From positions 1 through 64,000 of the forward strand of contig PGYR01000012.1 in assembly GCA_002839765.1 (NCBI GenBank): a stretch of DNA of 64,000 bases, written 5' to 3'. How positions within the stretch are numbered: the stretch's first letter is position 1; each line of letters begins with the position of its first letter. Shown piece by piece: positions 9,204-18,053 of the stretch. This DNA is from Ignavibacteriae bacterium HGW-Ignavibacteriae-4 (lineage in GTDB: Bacteria > Bacteroidota > Ignavibacteria > Kapaibacteriales > UBA2268). The notes beneath the pieces are model-generated. The model worked only from the letters and a program-made list of their open reading frames with translations, did not search any database and had not been told where the DNA came from. The translations under genes were made by a program, and so were the position numbers.

Positions 9204-10439
9204 ATGGAAAATTTAAAAGAACAAATTCACAGTGAATTCCTGCCAATCAATTTCGATGATTGGAAGAAAGCTGCACAGCAAACTCTCAGAAAAGAGAACA
9301 TAGATTCGGTTCTGAGTAAAAAGATAAGCTCTGCGATAGCTATTAATTCGATCTATGATAAAAGCCAAGTCATTAAGTACTTTGACTTGCAATTTCAAAA
9401 AAAATTAATTGATAATTCAAACAATTACTCCTTGAGTAACTTCACTGATTTACAATGCGAATCAGATATGGAAGTGGCATATCTTCTTTATTTAGTAAAA
9501 AATTCACAAAGAAATGATATAATTGAAGTACTAATAGACCCGAATTTCTTTCTTTCAATAGCCAAATTCAGAGCAATTCGATATATGCTTACTGATATGG
9601 GTAAAGCAGATATCACAATAATTGCAAAGAGTTCTACTGATAACAAGACTTACTCTGATGTAGAAAACAATCTCATAAGATTAACAACAGAAGCTATGTC
9701 AGCTATTATAGGAGGTGCAGATAAAGTAGATCTACTCCCTTATAACTCAATGAGACAGAATGATGAATTTGGGAAGAGAATCACTAATAATATTTTGATA
9801 TTGCTCAACGAAGAGAGCTATTTATCGAATGTGAAAGACCCACTATCTGGCTCCTATCTAGTAGAGAACTTAACTGCTAAATTCATCGAATCAGTTAAAA
9901 ATATTAGTGTTGAAATTTCTAAATTAGGATCAGAAACTGAGATAAAGCAACACATAATATTAAATTGCAGCGTATATCAGCAACAACAAATGTCCTTATT
10001 AGAATCACAAAAGAAAAAGATAATTGGAGTGAATATTTATCAGAATAAAAAAGATGATATTTCAGAAGCTGACATTAGTATTACTAATAATATTAGCGAA
10101 TTTGAAGCTCGAAAATCAATAATTGATAAGTTAAATCCCAAGGTTTATATAGTAAACTTCGAAGAGACAAATGTACTTCAAGCCCCAATCATTATGGCTC
10201 TGAATACATATAATATTCCATTTCAGATTAGTGGTATATTCGAGTTGGTAGAAGATGCATTTAACGCAATTAAGCTATATGACCCAGATTTGGTAATTGT
10301 GAATGGAAATAACGACATAGTGAGAATCCTGAAAAATATGTTAGACGAGTACAATGTAACAGGTATTGATGAGTTCAGCAATTCGTCTATTCTTAATAAT
10401 ATAGACGTAGTGATTAAAAGTTTAGAGGATGGAGAATAA
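9204..10439 (+). CDS. mutA: Methylmalonyl-CoA mutase small (beta) subunit
   Basis: This 411-residue protein is the non-catalytic partner of MutB in the heterodimeric B12-dependent methylmalonyl-CoA mutase, which interconverts methylmalonyl-CoA and succinyl-CoA. It resembles the mutase TIM-barrel region in degenerate form: [18 protein letters not shown] parallels [20 protein letters not shown] of the large subunit, and [22 protein letters not shown] parallels [18 protein letters not shown]. The C-terminal cobalamin-like domain lacks the DxHxxG motif that MutB has, so it should not bind B12. It is shorter and more divergent than many MutA proteins. It ends 2 bp before the mutB start, so the two are cotranscribed. 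Confidence 0.9.
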   Translation: MENLKEQIHSEFLPINFDDWKKAAQQTLRKENIDSVLSKKISSAIAINSIYDKSQVIKYFDLQFQKKLIDNSNNYSLSNFTDLQCESDMEVAYLLYLVKNSQRNDIIEVLIDPNFFLSIAKFRAIRYMLTDMGKADITIIAKSSTDNKTYSDVENNLIRLTTEAMSAIIGGADKVDLLPYNSMRQNDEFGKRITNNILILLNEESYLSNVKDPLSGSYLVENLTAKFIESVKNISVEISKLGSETEIKQHIILNCSVYQQQQMSLLESQKKKIIGVNIYQNKKDDISEADISITNNISEFEARKSIIDKLNPKVYIVNFEETNVLQAPIIMALNTYNIPFQISGIFELVEDAFNAIKLYDPDLVIVNGNNDIVRILKNMLDEYNVTGIDEFSNSSILNNIDVVIKSLEDGE

Positions 10440-10441
10440 TA

Positions 10442-12511
10442 ATGGCTAAGAACTTTACAACACTAGAAGGTATTGAGCTTAAAGAAAAATTCACTGCGGA
10501 TGATATAAGAGATAGCAAACTCCAAGACTTTTCATCAGGTGAGCCTCCATATTTGCGAGGTCCATATCATACTATGTATTTAGGCAGACCTTGGACTATC
10601 AGGCAATATGCTGGTTTTTCCACAGCTGAAGAAAGCAACGCGTTTTACAGAAGAAACCTAAAAGGTGGTCAAAAAGGACTATCTGTTGCATTCGATTTGG
10701 CAACCCATAGAGGTTACGATAGCGACAATCAAAGAGTAGAAGGAGACGTCGGGAAAGCTGGTGTCGCAATTGACAGCATCGAAGATATGAAAGTCCTTTT
10801 CAGAGATATACCTCTCGATACAATTTCGGTATCTATGACTATGAATGGAGCTGTTATTCCGATTATGGCTTTCTATATAGCAGCAGCAATTGAGTCTGGT
10901 GTAAAACCAGAGCAGCTTAGTGGAACTATACAAAACGATATTCTGAAAGAGTATTTGGTAAGAAATACTTACATTTACCCGCCTAAAATGTCGATGAGAA
11001 TTATATCCGACATATTCGAATATACTAGCAAGAATATGCCTAATTTCAACTCAATCTCAGTGAGTGGCTATCACATTCAAGAAGCGGGTGGAACAGCGGA
11101 TATAGAATTAGCATATACTCTTGCAGATGGATTAGAATACATTAGAGCAGGAATAAAAGCAGGTCTATCTGTTGATGATTTTGCTCCTCGTATCTCTTTC
11201 TTCTGGGGAATTGGTATGAACTTCTTTACGGAAGTGGCTAAGATGAGAGCAGGTAGATTAATCTGGGCTCAACTAATCAAGCAATTCGATCCCAAAAATG
11301 AGAAATCAATGTCACTAAGAACTCATAGCCAGACTTCTGGTTGGAGTTTGACAGAGCAAGACCCACTCAATAATATAGCTAGAACTACTATAGAGGCAAT
11401 GGCGGCGGCAATCGGACATACGCAATCGCTACACACTAATTCATTTGATGAAGCTATGGCTTTGCCAACTGATGCAAGTGCAAGAATAGCAAGGAACACA
11501 CAGCTTATATTGCAAAATGAGACTGGTATCACAGATTTCATAGACCCATTCGGTGGCTCATATTATGTAGAGACACTTACGAAAGAGCTATATGACAAAG
11601 CATGGGATCTTATAATGGAAATAGAGCAACTCGGCGGAATGGCAAAAGCTATAGAGTCAGGTTTACCAAAGTTGAAAATAGAAGAAGCTGCTGCAGTTAA
11701 ACAAGCACGAATAGATTCAGGCGACGAAACAATAGTAGGTGTAAACAAATACAAAGTTGAAGACAATTATGAATTTGACATACTAGAAGTAGATAATGTG
11801 CAAGTTCGCGAGTCGCAGATAAAAGGATTGAACACTATAAAAAGCAAAAGAGACAATGATAAAGTAGAAAAAATATTAGCTAATATCACCAAAGTAGCTG
11901 AATCGGGCGACGGCAATTTGCTCGAGCTAGCAGTAGAAGCAGCACTCGAACGCGCTACATTAGGCGAGATATCAATGGCAATAGAGAAAGTATCAGGGAG
12001 ACACAAAGCTATGACTAAAACAATTTCGGGAGTTTATAGCCGCGAAAACAGCAACAAAAAAGAGATAGAAGAAGTAAGAAAGCTATCCGATGAATTCAAC
12101 AAACTAGAAGGTCGTCGCCCACGTATATTAGTCGCTAAAATGGGTCAAGACGGTCACGATAGAGGGGCTAAGATAATAGCTACTGCATTTGCCGATTTGG
12201 GATTTGATGTGGACGTAGGCCCGCTCTTTTCAACTCCTGAAGAAGTGGCTAAGCAATGTATAGAAAATGATGTACATATAGTCGGGATTAGTACTTTAGC
12301 GGCAGGTCATAAAACTCTATTACCTCGATTAGTAGAATTACTAAAAGAATATGGTAGAGAAGATATACTAGTCATCGCTGGAGGAGTTATCCCTAAGCAA
12401 GATTATGACTTCCTTTTCAAAAATGGTGTATTCAAAGTCTTTGGACCAGGAATAAAAATCACCGATTCTTCTAAAGAAATAATAAACGAGCTAATAAAGC
12501 GGTATTCTTGA
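10442..12511 (+). CDS. mutB: Methylmalonyl-CoA mutase large (alpha) subunit, B12-binding
   Basis: This 689-residue catalytic subunit carries the substrate-binding TIM barrel ([24 protein letters not shown] near the N-terminus, [22 protein letters not shown] about 215-236, [16 protein letters not shown] about 296-311) and the C-terminal cobalamin domain with DGHDRG (about 570-575), whose histidine is the lower axial ligand, followed by GISTLAAGH and AGGVIP. It converts (R)-methylmalonyl-CoA to succinyl-CoA. Together with the biotin carboxylase and biotin carrier genes at 18054-20079 it suggests a propionyl-CoA/succinyl-CoA interconversion. Neither the epimerase nor the MeaB chaperone is next to it. 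Convergent with the following lipoprotein gene at a 6-bp gap. Confidence 0.98.
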   Translation: MAKNFTTLEGIELKEKFTADDIRDSKLQDFSSGEPPYLRGPYHTMYLGRPWTIRQYAGFSTAEESNAFYRRNLKGGQKGLSVAFDLATHRGYDSDNQRVEGDVGKAGVAIDSIEDMKVLFRDIPLDTISVSMTMNGAVIPIMAFYIAAAIESGVKPEQLSGTIQNDILKEYLVRNTYIYPPKMSMRIISDIFEYTSKNMPNFNSISVSGYHIQEAGGTADIELAYTLADGLEYIRAGIKAGLSVDDFAPRISFFWGIGMNFFTEVAKMRAGRLIWAQLIKQFDPKNEKSMSLRTHSQTSGWSLTEQDPLNNIARTTIEAMAAAIGHTQSLHTNSFDEAMALPTDASARIARNTQLILQNETGITDFIDPFGGSYYVETLTKELYDKAWDLIMEIEQLGGMAKAIESGLPKLKIEEAAAVKQARIDSGDETIVGVNKYKVEDNYEFDILEVDNVQVRESQIKGLNTIKSKRDNDKVEKILANITKVAESGDGNLLELAVEAALERATLGEISMAIEKVSGRHKAMTKTISGVYSRENSNKKEIEEVRKLSDEFNKLEGRRPRILVAKMGQDGHDRGAKIIATAFADLGFDVDVGPLFSTPEEVAKQCIENDVHIVGISTLAAGHKTLLPRLVELLKEYGREDILVIAGGVIPKQDYDFLFKNGVFKVFGPGIKITDSSKEIINELIKRYS

Positions 12512-12517
12512 TTGCTA

Positions 12518-13315
12518 CTAATCCGTACAATTAATAGTATTATGTTGATATTTTATACCATTCTCAGGTATTGACGAGGTTATCTTAGTTTTAATAGGGT
12601 AACCTTTTTCATTATACTCGTATTCGTATAATAGAGTTTCAGTGATTCTTTGACCACTATTCAAATAGTAAATATTCTCAACCGATAGGAAATTATTCTT
12701 TTTGAAAGGTGTATATAGTTTTGTGGTATACTCAATATTATTCATATTATCATAAGTGTAAAAGCTAGAGTCTATTAGCGAGCCATCAGTAGTCTTTTGG
12801 TTACGAACTGAAGTTGTGACTCTATTTTCACTATCGTAGATATACTTTGTTTCTATTTTTATAATCCAATTAATATCAAATTTGAATACTCGCTCTTCAA
12901 TTAAATTATTAAGATTATCATAAGCCAAAGTTACTCTTTCTAATCTTTCATATTTGTTGTTATATGTAATTATTTCATAGATTAACCCCTTTGAATTATA
13001 TGAAATAGAATCAACTCTTTCCAAATTACCAGTCCCATTGAAGACTTTAATACTCTTGAAATCATCTAAGAAATTTCGGTCATACTCTACTGAACTTAGC
13101 AAACCACCCTTCTCGCCATTCGAAAAACTATAACTATGTAATTTCAGGACATTGTCATTCCAATAGGTAATTTCTGTATATTTTGTCGAGCTATCAGTGG
13201 TAGCTACAAGAAAACAATCCGGCCCAAAAGGTCCAGTAATAGTAGAGTCATCATCGGAACAAGACCAAAATAAAGCGACAAGTGCTAGTAGGAAGAATAC
13301 TTTTAAATTTCTCAT
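12518..13315 (-). CDS. Lipoprotein with YD/RHS-like repeats, function unknown
   Basis: This 265-residue protein has a lipoprotein signal peptide with the cysteine in LFWSCSDDDS (about residue 19). The body has short imperfect repeats rich in Y, D and N, such as SYNSKGLIYEIITYNNK, AYDNLNNLIEERVF and IYDSENRVTTSVRNQ. They resemble the strand-turn units of YD/RHS-type repeats, so a beta-rich outer-membrane-associated lipoprotein is likely. There is no T9SS domain and no catalytic motif. It stands alone on the minus strand, convergent with mutB and divergent from the DUF6580 gene. Confidence 0.7.
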   Translation of the reverse strand: MRNLKVFFLLALVALFWSCSDDDSTITGPFGPDCFLVATTDSSTKYTEITYWNDNVLKLHSYSFSNGEKGGLLSSVEYDRNFLDDFKSIKVFNGTGNLERVDSISYNSKGLIYEIITYNNKYERLERVTLAYDNLNNLIEERVFKFDINWIIKIETKYIYDSENRVTTSVRNQKTTDGSLIDSSFYTYDNMNNIEYTTKLYTPFKKNNFLSVENIYYLNSGQRITETLLYEYEYNEKGYPIKTKITSSIPENGIKYQHNTINCTD

Positions 13316-13339
13316 TATAGATTACAATTGATTAACATT

Positions 13340-13371
13340 TTAGGTTTTTTAGCTTAAACGATGTATTTTTG
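13340..13371 (+). promoter_or_regulatory. Putative promoter for the DUF6580 gene
   Basis: TATTTTTG at 13364-13371 fits TAnnTTTG and TTAG at 13340-13343 stands 20 bp upstream. The start codon is 38 bp downstream. The arrangement copies that before queA. Confidence 0.45.
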
Positions 13372-13409
13372 TCTTAATATAAGAATTAAAATTTTAAGAT
13401 TAAAAAATT

Positions 13410-13940
13410 ATGAAAAAAGAAATATTATTTGGTTTCGGAATATTAGTCCTAGCTTTACTTTCGAGATTTTTACCCCACCCGCCTAACTTCACCCCATTAC
13501 TTGCTATTGCATTGTTTGGTGGAGCTATATTCAAAAACAAAAAGATCGCATTGGCAGTTCCTATTGCAGCAGTATTTTTGTCGGATTTGGTATTAGGTCT
13601 ACACGAATCTATGATTGCTGTTTACCTTTGTTTGGGTGTCTTTATGTATATGGGAATGAAGCTAAATAGAAAAAGCGGTAAATCAGTAACTACAAACGCT
13701 ATAGCATCTGCTATTATATTCTTTATCGTTACTAATTTCACAGTTTGGGCTTTCGGTGGTATCTATGAGCTTAGCCTTAGCGGATTGATGCTTTCTTATT
13801 CTCTTGCACTTCCGTTCTTTAACTGGAATATGCTATCTACATTGCTATTCAGTGGTGTGCTATTCGGAGCGTACAACTTATTCGAAAAATATAGCTTCAC
13901 TGAAGCTAAAGTACAAGAAATCAGAATAGATAAGAAGTAA
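13410..13940 (+). CDS. DUF6580 family putative transport membrane protein
   Basis: This 176-residue integral membrane protein has about five hydrophobic segments. The N-terminal part, with ALLSRFLPHPPNFTPLLAIALFGGAIF, matches the pattern of the DUF6580 family, which resembles the substrate-binding (S) components of ECF-type vitamin transporters. The resemblance is to the family as I know it; the ligand is unknown. No ECF ATPase genes are next to it, as with many solitary S components. It has its own candidate promoter and a strong terminator, so it looks monocistronic. Confidence 0.75.
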   Translation: MKKEILFGFGILVLALLSRFLPHPPNFTPLLAIALFGGAIFKNKKIALAVPIAAVFLSDLVLGLHESMIAVYLCLGVFMYMGMKLNRKSGKSVTTNAIASAIIFFIVTNFTVWAFGGIYELSLSGLMLSYSLALPFFNWNMLSTLLFSGVLFGAYNLFEKYSFTEAKVQEIRIDKK

Positions 13941-13970
13941 TAGATTAAACTATACAAAGATTAAAAATTA

Positions 13971-14000
13971 GGCTGTCAGTTAATGACGGCCTTTTTTTTT
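13971..14000 (+). terminator. Intrinsic terminator after the DUF6580 gene
   Basis: GGCTGTCA pairs with TGACGGCC through one G-T wobble, around a short loop. It is followed by a run of ten T. Confidence 0.85.
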
Positions 14001-14342
14001 GTTAGAAACCAGTGTAGAGATATATTGCTCGTGCTGAGCGGCGTCGAAATGCAAACGTCTCCTAATCCCCCAAACTCTTCACTCTGAACGCAGTGAAGAG
14101 TCCAGGGGAACTCCGCAGGAGTTCAATAATAATAGGACTAAAGTCCAAGTGGTCTGGGATTGATTTCATATCCGTTGGCTAAAGCCAACGGCAATACACT
14201 GAACTGTGATTCTTCGGAGAGTTAAGGTCACCTAAAATAGCATCTAATCACCCCCCCTGAAAAAAACTTCGTCATTTGTGAGACGTTTTTACTGTTCAAG
14301 TGTCTTTATATATATAGCTGCACCAATTTTGAGAAAACAAAT
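14001..14342. repeat. Extragenic hairpin-array repeat, copy B (402-bp gene-free gap)
   Basis: The gap between the DUF6580 terminator and the next gene holds a chain of perfect hairpins: ACTCTTCACT/AGTGAAGAGT (14074-14101), GAACTCC-GCA-GGAGTTC (14108-14124), GGACT-AA-AGTCC (14135-14146) and CCGTTGGCT-AA-AGCCAACGG (14172-14191). Positions 14055-14146 are an inverted relative of copy A at 1-113. GTGCTGAGCGGCGTC at 14031-14045 recurs with one base change near 61665. No ORF is supported here, and no clear promoter was found for the following gene. Confidence 0.75.
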
Positions 14343-15542
14343 ATGAAATACTTACTATATATAATACTATTTACTATGACTTTCACTTTTTCAGATGCTA
14401 AATGGGACTATTACAATGATTCTAATTCATTAATCAAACTAGGAACTACAAGCATTGTTGTTGATTATAACAATACCGTCTGGGTTAAGACTGGTGGTGG
14501 TATAGTAGCTATTGATGGAGACAATTGGACTTTATATGACAGTACAGATTCAGAACACATAAATAAGGCAACTGATTTAACAATAGATATATATGGAAAT
14601 CTATGGTTTGTCAGTAACGGCAAAATTGTGAAATTCGAGAACAATGAATTTATAGAAAAAGATTCTTTGGGTGGAGCTCAGTTTATTGAATTTGATTCAG
14701 AGAATAATTATTGGATATCAGTTGACAGAAGTATTTACAAGAAAGAAGGGAACGAATTTATTGAGAAGTATCATGACTACAAAGGAGAGAATAGTGTTGC
14801 CAGTCTCATTATTAATGGGAAAGATAATGTCTATTTTAGTCGATTATTTAACGGTGATTTATGCCAAATATTTAATGATGGCAGTATAGTTTGTTTAGAT
14901 GAAAACAATTCAGAAATTCCGAATACCTATTCAATTTCTTCGTTTGCTACCGATAGTAGTGGGAATATTTGGGTTGGTGGACTTTTTTATTCTATTCAAG
15001 GATTCGATGGCTCGACTTGGATTAAATATGATTCTCTTAAAACAAATGATAATACAATTGGGCGAAAATATAAATCAATTGGATTCGACAAAAACAATAT
15101 ACTTTGGGCTATTTGTAATCCAAGATTAAGCGGAGATTCATACCTTTTTAGAATTGGAAAGAATATAGAAAGTTATACTTTAGAAACAACTCTGTATGAC
15201 CCTATTGATTTCAATGTCATCTATGATTTAGCAATTGATTTCAACGGAAATGTATGGGTAACATCAAATAAAGGCTTATTCAAATTTACACCTGAGTTAA
15301 CTAATGTCGAAGAAGAAAACACAAATGACAATAGACTTAACATAAGCTATGGAGTTGAAAATATTAGGATTATTTCTTCTAATATTATTTCCAAAATTGA
15401 AATATTCGACTTGATGGGAAGTTCACTACTATCTGTATCTAACATAGATAACTATGAATTTACTGTTAACACTACCAGTCTTATGAAAGGGCTATATATA
15501 CTTAGGATAAACAACACTAGCTACAAATTTTTGAAGAGATGA
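14343..15542 (+). CDS. Secreted propeller-type protein with T9SS sorting domain
   Basis: This 399-residue protein has a signal peptide ending near FTFSDAKWDY. Repeats such as VDYNNTVWVKTGGGIVAIDG, IDIYGNLWFVSNGKIVKF and IDFNGNVWVTSNKGLFKF follow the pattern of two-component-regulator-type propeller blades (D-x-x-G-N-[IVL]-W). The last ~75 residues (from about NVEEENTNDNRLN to LRINNTSYKFLKR) have the shape of a T9SS type A C-terminal domain: ISKIEIFDLMGSSLLS, then LMKGLYILRIN. It is related in plan to the 414-residue protein at 55211-56455. No kinase or DNA-binding part is present, so it is a stand-alone surface propeller. Convergent with the next gene, with 1 bp between stops. Confidence 0.8.
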   Translation: MKYLLYIILFTMTFTFSDAKWDYYNDSNSLIKLGTTSIVVDYNNTVWVKTGGGIVAIDGDNWTLYDSTDSEHINKATDLTIDIYGNLWFVSNGKIVKFENNEFIEKDSLGGAQFIEFDSENNYWISVDRSIYKKEGNEFIEKYHDYKGENSVASLIINGKDNVYFSRLFNGDLCQIFNDGSIVCLDENNSEIPNTYSISSFATDSSGNIWVGGLFYSIQGFDGSTWIKYDSLKTNDNTIGRKYKSIGFDKNNILWAICNPRLSGDSYLFRIGKNIESYTLETTLYDPIDFNVIYDLAIDFNGNVWVTSNKGLFKFTPELTNVEEENTNDNRLNISYGVENIRIISSNIISKIEIFDLMGSSLLSVSNIDNYEFTVNTTSLMKGLYILRINNTSYKFLKR

Positions 15543-15543
15543 A

Positions 15544-17256
15544 CTACTCAAGTTTGAGGCGGTATAGATTGTATAAATCAGTTGCGTATAAGTAGCCGTT
15601 GTCAATATCTATTCTGTTAATTTCTTTTGTAATTGGTAATTTGTCAGAGATAGAAACTATCTTTTCTTTGTTAATAAGCTTCTTAATTTTATTATCCCTT
15701 TTATCTATAAAGTAGATATAGTTGTTATGCATAATAGTATGTTGAGACAAATAAGATCCGATTAATTCATACTTATTATTCTTTACATCTAACCAATAAA
15801 TAGAGTCATTTGTGAATGAGTACGCTGATGTATCTTGAAAGAATAACTCATGTCCATTTTCAATAACAACATCCCAATCTGGATATTCCATATCAGATAG
15901 TGGAATATTAATTTTAAAATTATTCCAGCTCTTTCCAAAATCATAACTATAATTAAACTCTATATTTTCATTACCCTTATCTCGATAACTTCTATTCTTT
16001 TCATATACAACGCCGTTACAATATTCTAAAGGATTATCGGTAAATATTGAGTCAATGACAATTAGTTTTTTTCTATCTATTTCCCATATCCAATCTCTTG
16101 TTTTTACTACACATTTTTTCTTATCTGAATAAGATATTATTAAATTATCAAAATCTTTTGATGGGTAAATAAGCTGTAAATTCTTAATAATATTATCTTT
16201 GTTATCAAACAATAATAGGTAATACCCATTATTGTTTTTTGCAAAATCATAATAGAATTCCCATAATTTTCGTTTCTTTTTAATTAGAACTTGTTTACCT
16301 ACTGGATTCAAACAATAGAAAGTAAACATTAACTCCTTACTCTCCAATGAATAATCAATTTGAAAATTATTATTATAATTATTTGTTTTCAATATCCCAT
16401 TATCTACATTAAAATACCAAAGTTGATTTAGATATGAATTTGAGAAATTTACTGAGGTCTTAAAAAGTGAATCTATATTATAAAAATTATAACTAAACTC
16501 ACTCGAAACAAATAGAAAATCATTTAGAATATATAGTTTACTATCTGCTAGTACTTTTTTATTTAATCTTATTTCACCTTCAATTTCAAGTGAGTCTAAG
16601 TGAACTCTTTGAACAGTTAATATATTCTGAAGACAGTATGAATGATACTCCCTTATTAAATAGAGAATATCATTTTTCTGAAAAGCATGTTTGATGATAT
16701 CAATTCTATAATTCATCCTTATAGAATCTATTATAAATTTATTGCTTTTATCTGATTTCACATTATTATTAATTAGATAAAGCGTACTATCTCTATAAAA
16801 ATAAAAGGAATCGTCTAATGAATTTATTATTGATATATTATTATCCTCTAATACTAAACTATCGGTGATGATATTTTTTCTAATATCATTATAAGTTGAA
16901 AATTTAATCGTGCTATCATTTCTTTTAAAAAAAATAGCTCCGCTTTTTCCGAAGTTAACCTTATCATAGTATTTATTTAGATAAGAAAATTCCTTCTCAA
17001 AGTCTCTTACACTATCAATGGTATATCTCTTAAATGATTCTGAGTTGGTATAAGATGTATCTAATTCTTCCCAATCAATTAGATTACTTGAGCTTATATA
17101 TCTACTATCCCATTTTTGTAAGACATAATTACCATCTATAAAATGAGCATTGTAAATTTGCCCATTATTCAAATTAGGTAAGTCAACCTTCTCCCATTCC
17201 GCAGATAGCAGGATAGTTGGGAGCAGTATTAGCAGTATTTGTAAGTAGTATTTCAT
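15544..17256 (-). CDS. Exported protein of unknown function, BNR/propeller-like
   Basis: This 570-residue protein has a signal peptide (YLQILLILLPTILLSAEW). No family was recognised. The sequence is rich in K, N, D and Y, with alternating strands and one BNR-like stretch (YSYDFGKSWNNF, about residue 448 on), so a beta-propeller is plausible. Unlike its secreted neighbours it shows no T9SS C-terminal domain and ends in LYRLKLE. Its first 14 coding bases and its upstream region form one copy of a 139-bp direct repeat whose other copy lies at 17850-17988. Confidence 0.65.
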   Translation of the reverse strand: MKYYLQILLILLPTILLSAEWEKVDLPNLNNGQIYNAHFIDGNYVLQKWDSRYISSSNLIDWEELDTSYTNSESFKRYTIDSVRDFEKEFSYLNKYYDKVNFGKSGAIFFKRNDSTIKFSTYNDIRKNIITDSLVLEDNNISIINSLDDSFYFYRDSTLYLINNNVKSDKSNKFIIDSIRMNYRIDIIKHAFQKNDILYLIREYHSYCLQNILTVQRVHLDSLEIEGEIRLNKKVLADSKLYILNDFLFVSSEFSYNFYNIDSLFKTSVNFSNSYLNQLWYFNVDNGILKTNNYNNNFQIDYSLESKELMFTFYCLNPVGKQVLIKKKRKLWEFYYDFAKNNNGYYLLLFDNKDNIIKNLQLIYPSKDFDNLIISYSDKKKCVVKTRDWIWEIDRKKLIVIDSIFTDNPLEYCNGVVYEKNRSYRDKGNENIEFNYSYDFGKSWNNFKINIPLSDMEYPDWDVVIENGHELFFQDTSAYSFTNDSIYWLDVKNNKYELIGSYLSQHTIMHNNYIYFIDKRDNKIKKLINKEKIVSISDKLPITKEINRIDIDNGYLYATDLYNLYRLKLE

Positions 17257-17381
17257 ATTTAATTGTAAATATAAGGAATTGAGAAATAGCTTACAAGTAT
17301 ATTATTTACTGGTTATCTACTACCTTTACACCCAAACTTATAACCCTAATTCGTAACTATCTTTCAGATTTTATTATATTG
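17243..17381. repeat. 139-bp direct repeat, copy 1
   Basis: Identical to 17850-17988 except for two visible substitutions (CATATTT/CATAGTT and CTACTACC/CTACTTCC), at a constant offset of 607 bp with no gaps. This copy includes the first 14 bases of the minus-strand 570-aa gene and its upstream region. That region contains a possible minus-strand promoter (CTTG, 20-bp spacer, TATATTTA at 17297-17266). Confidence 0.95.
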
Positions 17382-17412
17382 GGTATAAATAAATGTTATA
17401 GCAAATTTTAAA

Positions 17413-17820
17413 ATGACTGAAAGACAACACAATATATCCTTTATTATATTTTTAATTGGATGCATCGGTTTGATATTAACTCTTGACGCACCAACTAGGA
17501 ACTATATCCCAGTAGTTTGGGGTATTTTAGGGTTTGGACTTCACGGATTTTGGACGTGGAAAACATGGATAGACTTGAGTAAATTACTAATTGTAGAACA
17601 TCAGGATAAATTAGATGAACTAAATATTAGCTTTATCGACAATCGATTTAAGACAACAGTTGATATGTTCGCACTTTTGAAAGATTTGAAGAAAATTGAA
17701 AAAATCTCAACCGACATTAAAACAAGACTTTCTTTTTTTAGAACGTATATTCGTCTAACTGCTATAGCCTTCCCTATGTTTGCAATTCTCGGTTTGATGA
17801 CAGTAATTATGACTTGGTGA
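17413..17820 (+). CDS. Small membrane protein of unknown function
   Basis: This 135-residue protein has hydrophobic segments at about 8-24, 32-48 and 110-133. Between them is a charged helical stretch (KLLIVEHQDKLDEL to KTRLSFFRT) likely on the cytoplasmic side. The N-terminal paired segments loosely recall 2TM-type domains of Bacteroidota, but I do not assign a family. The gene sits exactly between two 139-bp direct repeats, with 31 bp before it and 29 bp after it, so it may have arrived with one of the repeat copies or could be lost by recombination between them. Start ATG at 17413. Confidence 0.65.
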   Translation: MTERQHNISFIIFLIGCIGLILTLDAPTRNYIPVVWGILGFGLHGFWTWKTWIDLSKLLIVEHQDKLDELNISFIDNRFKTTVDMFALLKDLKKIEKISTDIKTRLSFFRTYIRLTAIAFPMFAILGLMTVIMTW

Positions 17821-17849
17821 AAGTGAAAATAATAAAATACTAATCACAA

Positions 17850-17988
17850 AAGTAGTATTTCATAGTTAATTGTAAATATAAGGAATTGAGAAATAGCTTA
17901 CAAGTATATTATTTACTGGTTATCTACTTCCTTTACACCCAAACTTATAACCCTAATTCGTAACTATCTTTCAGATTTTATTATATTG
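17850..17988. repeat. 139-bp direct repeat, copy 2
   Basis: Second copy of 17243-17381, with 137 of 139 positions identical by eye. It starts with the same 14 bases that encode the first codons of the 570-aa protein on the minus strand. Here they run into unrelated sequence, leaving a cut-off gene start. The copy is followed by 65 bp leading to accC. Confidence 0.95.
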
Positions 17989-18053
17989 CAATAGAATATT
18001 CTGAGTAAATCAGGATTAATTGTAAATGATTATTATGAAATCAAATAGAATAT

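Noticed and set aside
11323-12006. Minus-strand ORFs inside mutB (11323-11541, 11563-11766, 11767-12006)
   Set aside because: Shadows of the strongly conserved mutB reading frame; no family match or start signal.
1-14191. Hairpin repeats as a CRISPR array or insertion-sequence ends
   Set aside because: Units are not evenly spaced, are not identical, have no spacers, and no cas or transposase gene is near.
17243-17988. Direct repeats read as integron attC sites or as target-site duplications
   Set aside because: No paired GTTRRRY/RYYYAAC core sites with the right spacing, no integrase in the window, and 139 bp is far too long for a target-site duplication. Left as an unexplained duplication.
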